In this document: piece by piece, positions 51,944 through 60,208 of the stretch
Numbering within the stretch: the stretch's first letter is position 1
Layout of the letters: each line of letters begins with the position of its first letter
NCBI GenBank assembly: GCA_964442285.1
Contig: CAYTZH010000008.1
Span: 1-64,000, forward strand
Direction: 5' to 3'
DNA length: 64,000 nt
Origin: CAYTZH01 sp964442285
Lineage (GTDB): Bacteria; Myxococcota_A; UBA9160; JAFDET01
Translations under genes and position numbers: made by a program
The notes under the pieces: model-generated
Told to the model about the DNA's origin: nothing
The model's database searches: none
The model's input: only the letters and a program-made list of their open reading frames with translations

Positions 51944-53590
51944 CTAGTAGCGATGGCCGTCGATCTCGACGCCCTCGGCGGCGAGCCGCGCCAGCGCCCG
52001 CTCGCGCAGGGGAGCCACCTGGACCTTCTGGTTCCCGGTGTAGGAGAGCTCGTCCGCTCCGAAGAAGAGAACGACCCGGGGCACCTTGTAGGCGGCCAGG
52101 CGCTCGCGCAGCCAGGCCCGGATCTCCTCCGGCTGGGGATCGGCTCCTTCCCGGCGCACGGCGCACAGCACGAGGGCCTCGCCCAGGGTCGGATGCGGGA
52201 CCCCCACCGGGAAGGCCATCTTCAGGCCGTCGAAGCGGCCCAGGGCCCGCTCGATCTCCACCGGCGAGACGTTGGCCCCCCCGGTTTTGACCAGGTTGGA
52301 GAGGCGGCCGGTCCAGTGCAGGAAGCCCTCCTCGTCGAGCGAGCCGCCGTCCCCGCTGCGGAAGAAGCCGTTCTCGTCGAGGAAGCGCTCGGGCAGCACC
52401 TTGTAGTAGCCGCGCATGAAGGTGACGCCCTTCACCGCGATCTCGCCGGACGCCCCCGTCGGCAGCGGCTCGCCCGTCTCCGGGTCGAGGATGCGGAAGT
52501 GCATACCCGGGAGCGGCCTGCCGTGGGCGCGCCGGCGCAGCTCTGCCGGCGCGTCGCTGGGAAGCATGCTGGAGATGGTAAAGGTCTCCGAGGCGCCGTA
52601 GGACGAGCTCGTGCCGTAGGTGTCCTTCTCCAGGCCCGCCTGCGCCGCGATCGGACTCCCGAAGTCCAGCTTGTGGAGGGCCGAGAGGTCGCGGCGCGAG
52701 AGCGTCGGGTCCTCGCCCAGGGCCTTGTGCTGATGGGGCCAGGCGTGGGCCGCGGTGGCGCGCTCCGCCTCGATCATCTCGAGGGCCGCTCCCGGATCGA
52801 AGGTCTCCTGCAGGAGCAGCGTGCCGCCCGCCGCGAGGGTGGCGCCGAGGGACATGCAGATGCCGGCGGTCCAGAAGAGCGGGTAGCAGGTCCAGACCCG
52901 GTCGCGCTCGTCGAAGCGCTGGAGCTCCTGGAAGCGGTAGCTCTGGAGCACCGGCGCGCGGTGGGCGTGGAGGACGCCCTTCGGGTTGGCGGTGGTTCCC
53001 GAGGTGTAGATGATCATGGCGTCGTCGGACGGGGCCACCTCCTCGCACAGGGCGTCGACCAGGTCGTCCGGGACGTCCGCCGCCAGCGCCTCCAGGGACG
53101 CCCAGGAGGGATCGCCCAGGCAGGCCCAGCGCCGGAGCTGGGGCAGCGCCGGACAGCGCAGGCGCCCGTTCTCGCCGTCGAGCACGGGATGATCGCCGAG
53201 GAGCGATTCGAGGAAGCGGTGCTTCAGCAGGCCGGGCTGGAGCAGCAGCAGCGACGCATCGCTGTGGCGCAGGATGTAGTCGCGCTCGTCGGTCGCGGCG
53301 TAGGTGTTGACCGGGACCAGGACGCCGCCCACCAGGCCGACCGCGAAGGCCGACGCCACCCACTCGGGCCGGTTGGCCATGTAGACCGCCACCCGCGCGC
53401 CCTTGCCGACGCCGGCGCCCACCAGGGCCCGCGCCAGGGCCCGGGCTCGCTGTCGCAGTTCGGCGTAGGTCCAGGCCTCGACCCGGCCCCGCTGCTCGAA
53501 GCGGATGGCCGTGCGCTCCCCCCAGCGGGCCGCTACGTCCTCGAGGAAGCGGCCGAGGGTCAGGCGCGGGCTATCCGCCTCGATGCTCAC
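51944..53590 (-). CDS. acyl-CoA synthetase (AMP-forming)
   Basis: A 548-residue adenylate-forming ligase. The P-loop is YTSGTTANPKG, the A5 motif is YGASETF, the hinge region is LSNLVKTGGANVSPVEIE, and the C-terminal catalytic Lys is in SYTGNQKVQ. It should activate a carboxylic acid as the CoA thioester at pathway entry. It lies 10 nt after the double-hotdog MaoC gene on the same transcript, downstream of operator site D. GTG at 53590. Confidence 0.92.
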   Translation of the reverse strand: MSIEADSPRLTLGRFLEDVAARWGERTAIRFEQRGRVEAWTYAELRQRARALARALVGAGVGKGARVAVYMANRPEWVASAFAVGLVGGVLVPVNTYAATDERDYILRHSDASLLLLQPGLLKHRFLESLLGDHPVLDGENGRLRCPALPQLRRWACLGDPSWASLEALAADVPDDLVDALCEEVAPSDDAMIIYTSGTTANPKGVLHAHRAPVLQSYRFQELQRFDERDRVWTCYPLFWTAGICMSLGATLAAGGTLLLQETFDPGAALEMIEAERATAAHAWPHQHKALGEDPTLSRRDLSALHKLDFGSPIAAQAGLEKDTYGTSSSYGASETFTISSMLPSDAPAELRRRAHGRPLPGMHFRILDPETGEPLPTGASGEIAVKGVTFMRGYYKVLPERFLDENGFFRSGDGGSLDEEGFLHWTGRLSNLVKTGGANVSPVEIERALGRFDGLKMAFPVGVPHPTLGEALVLCAVRREGADPQPEEIRAWLRERLAAYKVPRVVLFFGADELSYTGNQKVQVAPLRERALARLAAEGVEIDGHRY

Positions 53591-53600
53591 GCCCCGCGGC

Positions 53601-54755
53601 TCACGCGCCCGGCAGCCGCACCTCGGCGGTGCCCTTGGCCATGGTGTCGCCCTTCTGGTTGGTCATCGTGACCGACACCACGGCGACCGGCCGGCCCGAA
53701 GGATCGTCCCAGATCATCCGCTCCACCTGGCCGTCCAGGTAGCTCGCGTCGCCGGTGAAGGCCGGGAAGCGGTACTGCATGTTGCTGTGCAGCACCTCGC
53801 CCCACTCACCGCACCAGTTGGTGAGGTAGTCGAGGATCCAGGCCCCCATGGAGGCGCCGTAGCCGTAGCCCCGGGGCAGACCGATGAGCTGGGCATAGCG
53901 GGGCTGGACGTGCCCCCGCGACGGCCCCTTGTAGAGGCCGTCGGCCTCCGCGGGATCGATCCTGGCGCCCTCCTGATCGCGGGACATCTCCGGCAGCCAG
54001 CCGGCCTCGCTGAGGGACGAGGGCCCGCCGTCCGGCTCGAAGCCGCCCCAGACCGTCATCAGGTAGGACCGCCACTCGGTGGTGAACGTGGCGATCGTGT
54101 GGGGCCCGATCGGCCGCCGCGGGAGCTTGTCGCCGGTCTGGACCCCGGTGCGCTTGTCGTGGCCGAGGTCGAGGAAGGTGGCGTAGTAGTCGAACTTCTC
54201 CTTGTTGATCACCTCGAGCTGCTCGTCGCTCCACTGGGGATCGTCGCGCTCGGGGAAGAAGTTCCGGTCGCGGGCCAGGTCGGCGCGGTAGCGCACGGAG
54301 GTGGAGCGCTGCTTGCAGAGGATCTGGCCCTTCTGGTTGACGTAGGTGGTGTCGCCCCGGGAGAACATGGTCGGACCCGAGAACTTGGTCTGCGCCACCT
54401 TGTAGTCGAAGAGCATCCGCTCCAGGGTGAGCTTGTCGCCCGGGAAGATCCGCGGTCCGTAGAACCACCACTCGTCGCCGCCGAAGATCATGTGGGTGCC
54501 GGGGATGTGACCCTGGATGGCCGGACCCGCGCCGTGGCTGTCGCTGCAGCAGACCGCGAACGACTGGGGCGCAACGATCTGGCCGAAGCGGCTCTCGGCG
54601 GCGAACGCGTCGTCGTAGTAGAGCGGGTTCGGGTTCTGCATGCCCTGGGCCCAGCGGCGGATGTCGTTCACGTGGACCGGCTCCTTCATCACGCTCCCGC
54701 CCAGGGGGCGACCGATCCAGCGGTCCACGTCGGTGGTGTCGAACTCCTCGGACAT
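53601..54755 (-). CDS. double-hotdog MaoC-like hydratase/dehydratase
   Basis: A 384-residue protein with two MaoC-type hotdog folds. The N-terminal one (about 20-160; DIRRWAQGMQNPNPLYYDD, GQIVAPQSFAVCC) and the C-terminal one (about 210-380; GASMGAWILDYLTNWCGE) are linked. Such two-fold proteins hydrate bulky enoyl-CoAs, including steroid side-chain intermediates. The strict Asp-His hydratase motif is not obvious, so activity is inferred. AGGAG precedes the ATG at 54755. Confidence 0.8.
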   Translation of the reverse strand: MSEEFDTTDVDRWIGRPLGGSVMKEPVHVNDIRRWAQGMQNPNPLYYDDAFAAESRFGQIVAPQSFAVCCSDSHGAGPAIQGHIPGTHMIFGGDEWWFYGPRIFPGDKLTLERMLFDYKVAQTKFSGPTMFSRGDTTYVNQKGQILCKQRSTSVRYRADLARDRNFFPERDDPQWSDEQLEVINKEKFDYYATFLDLGHDKRTGVQTGDKLPRRPIGPHTIATFTTEWRSYLMTVWGGFEPDGGPSSLSEAGWLPEMSRDQEGARIDPAEADGLYKGPSRGHVQPRYAQLIGLPRGYGYGASMGAWILDYLTNWCGEWGEVLHSNMQYRFPAFTGDASYLDGQVERMIWDDPSGRPVAVVSVTMTNQKGDTMAKGTAEVRLPGA

Positions 54756-54820
54756 GGGTCTCTCCTCGGATCTCCAGGGTCTGCGGCAGGCCGTAGAGCC
54801 GCCCTGTGTTCCCGCTCGGC

Positions 54821-54841
54821 GATCTGACGGGGCGTCAGATC
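54821..54841. promoter_or_regulatory. TetR operator, site D
   Basis: GATCTGACG-GGG-CGTCAGATC, the best copy of the palindrome, with 9-bp arms. It lies 66 nt upstream of the double-hotdog MaoC start and touches the stop codon of the enoyl-CoA hydratase gene on the same strand. Confidence 0.75.
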
Positions 54842-55697
54842 ACTCTACCACATCCGGGTCGCCCCCTGCGTCCTGCCAGGAGAGCGGCGCCCAGTCCGGG
54901 GCGCGGCGCTCGGCAAACGCTCGGGGGCCCTCCCGGAAGTCGGGGCTGGCACCGTGCTGGCGGAGGATCGACCAGGCGTGGGAGAGGCCGTCGTGGAGCC
55001 CCCGCTCCAGCGACGCCCAGATCGCCCGCTTGCTGGCGGCCATGGCGGCGGGAGAATTCCGGGCCACGAGGCCGGCCAGGGCCCGGGCGCGCGGAAGCAG
55101 CTCCGCCCGGGGCACCACCTCGCTGACCAGACCCACCCGCAGGGCCCTCGCCGCATCCATCCGCTCGCGGCCGCCCACCAGCGCCATGCGCAGGACCTCC
55201 TCCAGGGGGATGCGCCGCGCCAGCCCCACCGGCTCGAGCCCCGCCACGAGCCCCACCTTCACGTGGGGATCGAAGAAGGTGGCGTCCTCGCTGCAGAGGT
55301 TGATGTCGCTGTCGGCGACGAAGTGAAGGCCGCCGGCAGCGCACATGCCGCCCACGGCGGTGATCACCGGCTTCCAGCAGCGGTTCTGCACCGCGGTGAA
55401 GCGGACCCCGGCCAGGCTCCCGCGGTCGCGCTCCTCGCCGACGCTGGCGGTGCCGGCCGCGACGTCGTCCACGTCGAAGCCGGTGCAGAAGGCGCGCTCC
55501 CCCGCGCCGGTCACGATCACCACCACCACCTCGGGGTCGCGCTTGATGGCGTCCCAGGCGAGGGGCAGCTCGCGCGACATGGCACCGTTGATGGCGTTGT
55601 GGCGCTCCGGGCGGTGGAGCGTGAGGACGACGACGCCGTCCTGCTTCTCGTAGCGCAGGGTCTCGAACGGCTCGTCGCGCAGGGTCTCGAACGACAA
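54840..55697 (-). CDS. enoyl-CoA hydratase/isomerase family protein
   Basis: A 285-residue crotonase-fold enzyme. HRPERHNAINGAMSREL and GAGERAFCTGFDVDD form the first oxyanion-hole region, and GGMCAAGGLHFVADSD the second, where the usual catalytic Glu is replaced in AAGG; PHVKVGLVAGLEP follows. The reaction may thus be isomerisation, hydration or a different crotonase reaction. I chose TTG 55697, preceded 4 nt upstream by GAGGAGT. The N-terminus contains an 8-residue repeat (FETLRDEP/FETLRYEK). Its promoter contains operator site E. Confidence 0.85.
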   Translation of the reverse strand: MSFETLRDEPFETLRYEKQDGVVVLTLHRPERHNAINGAMSRELPLAWDAIKRDPEVVVVIVTGAGERAFCTGFDVDDVAAGTASVGEERDRGSLAGVRFTAVQNRCWKPVITAVGGMCAAGGLHFVADSDINLCSEDATFFDPHVKVGLVAGLEPVGLARRIPLEEVLRMALVGGRERMDAARALRVGLVSEVVPRAELLPRARALAGLVARNSPAAMAASKRAIWASLERGLHDGLSHAWSILRQHGASPDFREGPRAFAERRAPDWAPLSWQDAGGDPDVVE

Positions 55698-55700
55698 CGT
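55653..55700. repeat. 24-nt tandem duplication at the enoyl-CoA hydratase start
   Basis: Copies at 55653-55676 and 55677-55700 share 17 identical bases and are in frame, encoding the FETLR repeat. The second copy includes the TTG start codon. Confidence 0.7.
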
Positions 55701-55739
55701 GGACTCCTCGCGCCCCGGGGTCCCCGCGCGCTTCGCATC

Positions 55740-55768
55740 AGTATCTGACGGGTCGTCAGACGCGTCAA
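55740..55768 (-). promoter_or_regulatory. enoyl-CoA hydratase promoter with TetR operator, site E
   Basis: TTGACG (55768-55763) and GATACT (55745-55740) lie 17 bp apart on the minus strand. The palindrome TCTGACG-GGT-CGTCAGA (55744-55760) fills the spacer almost exactly, so repressor and polymerase cannot bind together. Confidence 0.7.
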
Positions 55769-55774
55769 ACCCGG

Positions 55775-55780
55775 TACGCT
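55775..55780 (+). promoter_or_regulatory. TACGCT box before the VOC gene
   Basis: TACGCT ends 7 nt before the GTG at 55788, with no Shine-Dalgarno, fitting the leaderless pattern. Operator site E lies 14 nt upstream of the box and would cover the -35 region. Confidence 0.35.
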
Positions 55781-55787
55781 TGCGGCC

Positions 55788-56237
55788 GTGGCCGTGCCCG
55801 CCCTCCGCCGCTGGACGCATCTGGGGCTCTGCGTCTCCGACCTGGAGCGCTCGCTGCGCTTCTACCGCGAGGTCTTCGGCTTCGAGGAGGATCGCGCGCG
55901 ACCTCCCTTCGAGATGGCCGGCGGTCCCGCCGCGACGCTCCTCGAGCTGCCGGAGGTGAAGCTGCAGGCCGTCTACCTCGTGCGCGACGGGCTCTGCCTG
56001 GAGCTGCTCGCCTATCCCGCGCCGGGCACGACCGGCGACGGCGCGCCGCGCCCCATGAACCGCCGGGGACTCACCCATCTGTCGTTCGAGGTCGACGATC
56101 TCGACGCCGTGGTCGCGGCCGCGGTCGCCGCCGGGGGGACGCTGATCGAAGGCTCTCGCATCCCCGCGGCGGTCTTCCTGACCGACCCCGACGGCACGCG
56201 GATCGAGCTCGTCCTGCGGAGGAACGGGCCCCGCTGA
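55788..56237 (+). CDS. VOC family protein (glyoxalase-like)
   Basis: A 149-residue vicinal-oxygen-chelate protein. Metal ligands are visible as WTHLGLCV (His), LTHLSFEV (His) and TRIELV (Glu), the pattern of glyoxalase I, methylmalonyl-CoA epimerase and extradiol dioxygenases. The family member is not decidable from sequence. It is divergent from the enoyl-CoA hydratase gene and shares operator site E. Confidence 0.85.
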   Translation: MAVPALRRWTHLGLCVSDLERSLRFYREVFGFEEDRARPPFEMAGGPAATLLELPEVKLQAVYLVRDGLCLELLAYPAPGTTGDGAPRPMNRRGLTHLSFEVDDLDAVVAAAVAAGGTLIEGSRIPAAVFLTDPDGTRIELVLRRNGPR

Positions 56238-56271
56238 GCCCCGACGGCCCCGGGGCCGCAGGCGGGCATTT

Positions 56272-56288
56272 CTGACGACGCGTCAGAT
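56272..56288. promoter_or_regulatory. TetR operator, site F
   Basis: TCTGACG-ACG-CGTCAGA, perfect arms, upstream of the second Rieske gene. TACCGT (56294-56299) just downstream could be the -10, placing the operator over the -35 and spacer. Confidence 0.75.
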
Positions 56289-56345
56289 CCGCTACCGTGA
56301 GCTCCGGACTGGAGCCCTCCCGCGGGCTCCGGAAGGAGCGCTCCC

Positions 56346-57281
56346 GTGCCGCGACGCATCCCCCTGCCCCCGTTCCCCCATGGCTGGTTCCGCGTGTGCG
56401 ACTCGGACCAGCTCGCCCCCGGCGAGCTGCGCGCCGTGCGCTACGTGGGCCGCGAGCTGGTCGTGCTCCGCGACGCCGCCGGCACCGCCCGGGTCTTCGA
56501 CGCCTTCTGCCCCCACCTCGGAGCCCACCTCGGGCACGGCGGACGGGTCGAGGGCGACACCCTTCGCTGTCCCTTCCACGGCTGGCGATTCGACGCCGGC
56601 GGACGCTGCGTGGAGGTGCCCTACGCCAGACGGATTCCGCCCCGGGCCCAGCTGCGCGCCTGGGAGGTCTGCGAGAAGAACGGCGTCGTGATGGTCTGGT
56701 ACCACGGGCAGGGCGAGCCCCCCCAGTGGGAGATCCCGGACGTCCCCGAGTGGGGCTCGCCCGAGTGGACGGAGCCGGTCCGTCAGGAGTATCGGGTGCG
56801 GACCCACGCCCAGGAGATGGCGGAGAACGTCGTCGACCCGGCGCACTTCAAGTACGTCCACGGCACGCCGGCCCTGCCCCCGACGAAGGCCTGGATCGAG
56901 GACCACGTCTTCCGGGTGGAGTCCGGCCTCACCTTCACCACGCCCCGCGGCGAGTCCCTGGGCAAGGTCGACATCCAGAGCCACGGCTTCGGCTTCGGCG
57001 TCACGCGCTTCACGGGCGTGGTCGAGACCCTGGTGCTCATCACCGGCGGCCCCATCGACGAGGAGTACTGCGAGACGGTCCTGCGCTTCATGGTGAAGCG
57101 GCTCGGGAACGAGGAGGCGGAGCGCAACGTCGCCAGGGCCTTCGTGGCCGAGATCAACCGCCAGTACAGCCAGGACATCCCGATCTGGGAGAACAAGGTC
57201 CACCTGGATCGACCGCTGCTCTGCGACGGCGACGGCCCGATCGGCCTGCTCCGCGAGTGGGGACGGCAGTTCTACGCGTGA
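56346..57281 (+). CDS. Rieske non-heme iron oxygenase, KshA-like (copy 2)
   Basis: A 311-residue oxygenase paralogous to 37552-38514. Rieske ligands are Cys55-x-His57 and Cys75-x2-His78 (CPHLGAHLGHGG, CPFHGWRF). The mononuclear iron motif is NVVDPAHFKYVHGTP. The C-terminal segment IPIWENKVHLDRPLLCDGDG closely matches copy 1. The substrate is a hydrophobic ring compound by family analogy. The GTG at 56346 follows a strong GGAAGGAG, and the gene is under operator site F. Confidence 0.9.
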   Translation: MPRRIPLPPFPHGWFRVCDSDQLAPGELRAVRYVGRELVVLRDAAGTARVFDAFCPHLGAHLGHGGRVEGDTLRCPFHGWRFDAGGRCVEVPYARRIPPRAQLRAWEVCEKNGVVMVWYHGQGEPPQWEIPDVPEWGSPEWTEPVRQEYRVRTHAQEMAENVVDPAHFKYVHGTPALPPTKAWIEDHVFRVESGLTFTTPRGESLGKVDIQSHGFGFGVTRFTGVVETLVLITGGPIDEEYCETVLRFMVKRLGNEEAERNVARAFVAEINRQYSQDIPIWENKVHLDRPLLCDGDGPIGLLREWGRQFYA

Positions 57282-57320
57282 GCCATGGCGCCGACGCGGC
57301 CCCCGGCGATGGAGCGGGCC

Positions 57321-58016
57321 TCAGGATTCGGTGGCGCGGGAGTCGTTCTTCGCTCGCAGCTCCTGGATCAGCCCGTCGGCCCCGTGCTTGGTGAACATCT
57401 CCTGGGTCTGGCTCCGGAAGTTCGAGAGCAGGCTCACCCCCTCGATGATCACGTCGATCACGAACCAGCGGTCGCCCTGTTTGCGGAGCCGGTAGTTGAT
57501 GAGCACCGGCTCCGAGTCCTGGGTGATCAGCCGGGAGCGCACGGTCACGTCGCCGTTGCGCTCGGTGCGGGTGCCGGAGATCTCCACCTGCTGGTCCTGG
57601 TAGCCATCCAGGCTCTTCCCGTAGGTCAGCGAGAGGTGACGCTTGAACTCCTCCTGGAACTGCTCGCGCTGCTCCGGCGTGAACTTCCGCCAGTTCCGGG
57701 CCAGGACCAGCTTGGAGATGGTGGCGAAGTCGAACCGGTCGTAGGCCAGGGTCTCGAGCTGGTCGCGCTTCTCCGCGGTCGAGAGCGCGTCGTCCCGCAG
57801 GACGGCCAGCACCGCCCCGACCGTCTCGTCGACCGCCGCGCGGGCCTCGGCCTCCGGGCCCTGGCCGTTCGGGGACTGCGCAGCGGCCGGACCGGCCGCC
57901 AGGAGTCCGAGCAGCACGACCCCCACCAGGGACGTGGGCCGGCGCCGGGCCGCGCTCGGGACGGCCTTCGGGCTCGCGCTCGGGATCGCGTTCCGCCTCG
58001 GGGTTCTCGTGTGCAT
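57321..58016 (-). CDS. mlaC: MlaC-type periplasmic phospholipid-binding protein
   Basis: A 231-residue periplasmic shuttle (Tol-Tol-Ttg2/MlaC family) carrying phospholipid between membranes. The signal peptide ends ...LLAAGPAAAQ (cleavage near residue 44). LVLARNWRKFTPEQREQFQEEF and YGKSLDGYQDQQVEI are family core segments. GGGAGGAG precedes the ATG at 58016. It is the last gene of mlaF-E-D-C; no MlaB-type STAS gene is present. Confidence 0.9.
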   Translation of the reverse strand: MHTRTPRRNAIPSASPKAVPSAARRRPTSLVGVVLLGLLAAGPAAAQSPNGQGPEAEARAAVDETVGAVLAVLRDDALSTAEKRDQLETLAYDRFDFATISKLVLARNWRKFTPEQREQFQEEFKRHLSLTYGKSLDGYQDQQVEISGTRTERNGDVTVRSRLITQDSEPVLINYRLRKQGDRWFVIDVIIEGVSLLSNFRSQTQEMFTKHGADGLIQELRAKNDSRATES

Positions 58017-58072
58017 CCGGCTCCTCCCGCGGATGGGGTCTGCCTGGGTCCACAGAGCGTAGCGTGCCGGAC

Positions 58073-58528
58073 TCACTCCGAGGATGCCATGGCGTCGAAG
58101 GCCTTGCCGAGCAGGCGCTCCAGGACGACCGCGTTCTGCACGTAGGTGATCTCGTCGCCCGGCTGGAGCACCGCGTCCTCCGCCCCGGGGGCGAGACCGA
58201 TGTACTTGTCGCCGAGGAGGCCCGAGGTCAGGATGGAGGCCTCGGTGTCCAGGGGCAGCGCGACCGTCTCGTCGACCTCGAGCAGGACCCGGGCGCGCAG
58301 GTCCTCGCTGAGCTCGATCTCCTCGACCTGACCGACCTTCACGCCCCCGATCATGACCGGGGACCGGATCTTCAGCCCGCTGACCTCGTCGAAGACGACA
58401 TAGATGGGCATGCCGCCCCGGCCCGTGTACGAGACGCCGCCCAGGCTGATCGAGAGGTAGGCGAGGCCGGCCAGGCCGGCCAGGACGAATACGCCGACCA
58501 GGAAATCCTGTTTGGGTGAGACATTCAT
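58073..58528 (-). CDS. mlaD: MlaD-type MCE domain protein
   Basis: A 151-residue substrate-binding subunit of the Mla ABC transporter. One N-terminal membrane helix (about 8-30, FLVGVFVLAGLAGLAYLSI) anchors a single periplasmic MCE domain (VVFDEVSGLKIRSPVMIGGV, TSGLLGDKYIGL). The ATG at 58528 overlaps the mlaE stop (ATGA). Confidence 0.94.
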   Translation of the reverse strand: MNVSPKQDFLVGVFVLAGLAGLAYLSISLGGVSYTGRGGMPIYVVFDEVSGLKIRSPVMIGGVKVGQVEEIELSEDLRARVLLEVDETVALPLDTEASILTSGLLGDKYIGLAPGAEDAVLQPGDEITYVQNAVVLERLLGKAFDAMASSE

Positions 58529-59331
58529 GCGACGAGGAACCCCCAGAGCGCGGTGATGGCGTAGTTGAGCAGAAGTGTCGTGACCGAGGCCCAGACGACG
58601 GTGGACGTGGTGGCCCGGCTCACGCCCACGGCGCTGGGCTCCGCCGTGTAGCCGCGCCAGGTCGCCACCAGGGCGACCAGGCCCCCGAAGAAGAACGACT
58701 TCATGAAGCTGCCCAGGACGTCCTCCCGGAAGAGGATCGCGCTCTCGAGGCTCGAGAGGTAGGTCCCGGCGTCGACGCCGAGGAGCACGACGCCGACCAG
58801 GTAGCCCCCGGCCAGTCCCAGGACGATGAAGAGCGCCGAGAGCAGCGGCATGCAGACGACCATGGCCAGCGCCTTCGGGGCCACCACGAACTCGAGCGGA
58901 TCGATGGACATCATGCGCAGCCCGTCGAGCTGCTCGGTCCGCACCATGGCGCCGATCTCGGCGGTCATGGCAGAGGCGGCCCGGCCGGTCACCAGCAACG
59001 CCGTGAGCACCGGGCCCAGCTCGCGGACCAGGGAGAGCCCGATCAGCGTCCCCATGGTGTCCTCCGCCCCGAAGCGGACCAGTGCGGTGTAGGTCTGGAG
59101 GCCCAGGACGGCGCCGACCGCCACCGCCGAGACCCCGATGAGCGTGAGCGAGAGCACCCCCACGCCGTAGATCTCGTCGAGCACCCGGCGCAGGCGCCAC
59201 GGCCGCCGCCAGCCGGCGGCCGCCACGGCGGCCCCGAAGGCGGCGATCCGCCCCAGCAGCTCCGTGAGGCGGAGGGTCTCGTGGCCCAGCCGGGAGATGG
59301 GGTTGGCGGCCGTGGCCGAGCCCGAGCTCAC
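58525..59331 (-). CDS. mlaE: MlaE-type ABC permease
   Basis: A 268-residue permease of the phospholipid-trafficking Mla/Ttg2 transporter, with about five membrane segments. The family signature VRELGPVLTALLVTGRAASA and AEIGAMVRTEQLDGLRMM are present. The GTG at 59331 overlaps the mlaF stop (GTGA). Confidence 0.95.
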   Translation of the reverse strand: MSSGSATAANPISRLGHETLRLTELLGRIAAFGAAVAAAGWRRPWRLRRVLDEIYGVGVLSLTLIGVSAVAVGAVLGLQTYTALVRFGAEDTMGTLIGLSLVRELGPVLTALLVTGRAASAMTAEIGAMVRTEQLDGLRMMSIDPLEFVVAPKALAMVVCMPLLSALFIVLGLAGGYLVGVVLLGVDAGTYLSSLESAILFREDVLGSFMKSFFFGGLVALVATWRGYTAEPSAVGVSRATTSTVVWASVTTLLLNYAITALWGFLVA

Positions 59332-60113
59332 GGAATCTCCCGGGCGAAGAAGGCGTCCACCCGCGGATCGTCGCTGTTGCGGAACTGGTCGGGCGTCCCG
59401 GAGAGGGCTCCGCCGTCCACCAGCAGCACGATCTGATCCGCCATCCGGAAGGTGCTCGCGATGTGATGGGAGGCGATCACCATCGTCACGCCCAGCCGCC
59501 GGTTCACGTCCACGAGCAGGTCCTCGACCTTGCGCACGGTGGCGGGGTCGAGGCCGGAGAAGGGCTCGTCGCAGAGCAGGATGTCGGGCGCCATGACCAG
59601 AGCCCGGGCCAGCGCCGCCCGCTTGGTCATCCCGCCGGAGAGCTGCGCGGGGTAGAGCTCGTCGACGTTCTCGAGGTCGACGCCGGCGAAGCAGTGGTGC
59701 ACCTCGGCGGCGATCTCGTCCTCGCCCATGGGGCTGTGCTCTCGCAGGGGCAGGGCCACGTTGTCGTAGACGCTCAGGGAGTCGAGCAGGGCGCCGCCCT
59801 GGAACATCATGCCCACCCGCCGCCGGTACTGGCGCGCGTCGGCCTCGTTCATGCGCGTGAGCTCGAGGTCGCCGTCGACCCAGAGCTCGCCTGCATCGGG
59901 CTTGAGCAGGCAGCCGATCATGCGGAGCAGCGTGGTCTTGCCGGCGCCGCTCCCGCCCAGCACCACGGAGATGCGGTCCCGAGGGAAGCCACAGGAGACG
60001 TCCTCGAAGACCCGCCGACCGCGGCGGTGGAGCCGCAGTCCGCGCGCTTCGATGTGGATCGGCGCCAACGCCGACTGGGCGTCGGCTCGGTCCGGAACCG
60101 ACGAGGACTCCAA
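59328..60113 (-). CDS. mlaF: MlaF-type ABC ATPase
   Basis: A 261-residue ATPase energising lipid transport. Walker A is GGSGAGKTT, the Q-loop FQGGALLDSLSV is typical of MlaF, the signature is LSGGMTKRAAL, Walker B is ILLCDEPFSGLDPAT, and the H-loop is IASHH. I chose TTG 60113 because GGAGGCGGAG lies 8 nt upstream; GTG 60134 is the alternative and would add seven residues. First gene of the operon. Confidence 0.93.
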   Translation of the reverse strand: MESSSVPDRADAQSALAPIHIEARGLRLHRRGRRVFEDVSCGFPRDRISVVLGGSGAGKTTLLRMIGCLLKPDAGELWVDGDLELTRMNEADARQYRRRVGMMFQGGALLDSLSVYDNVALPLREHSPMGEDEIAAEVHHCFAGVDLENVDELYPAQLSGGMTKRAALARALVMAPDILLCDEPFSGLDPATVRKVEDLLVDVNRRLGVTMVIASHHIASTFRMADQIVLLVDGGALSGTPDQFRNSDDPRVDAFFAREIP

Positions 60114-60208
60114 GCGCAGATCTCCGCCTCCCACCCCTGAGGCCGACCCAGCATAGCAGCGAGACGCGGCCCGAAAAGCATTCTGGGCCGCCAACTTCGG
60201 CCCGGTGG

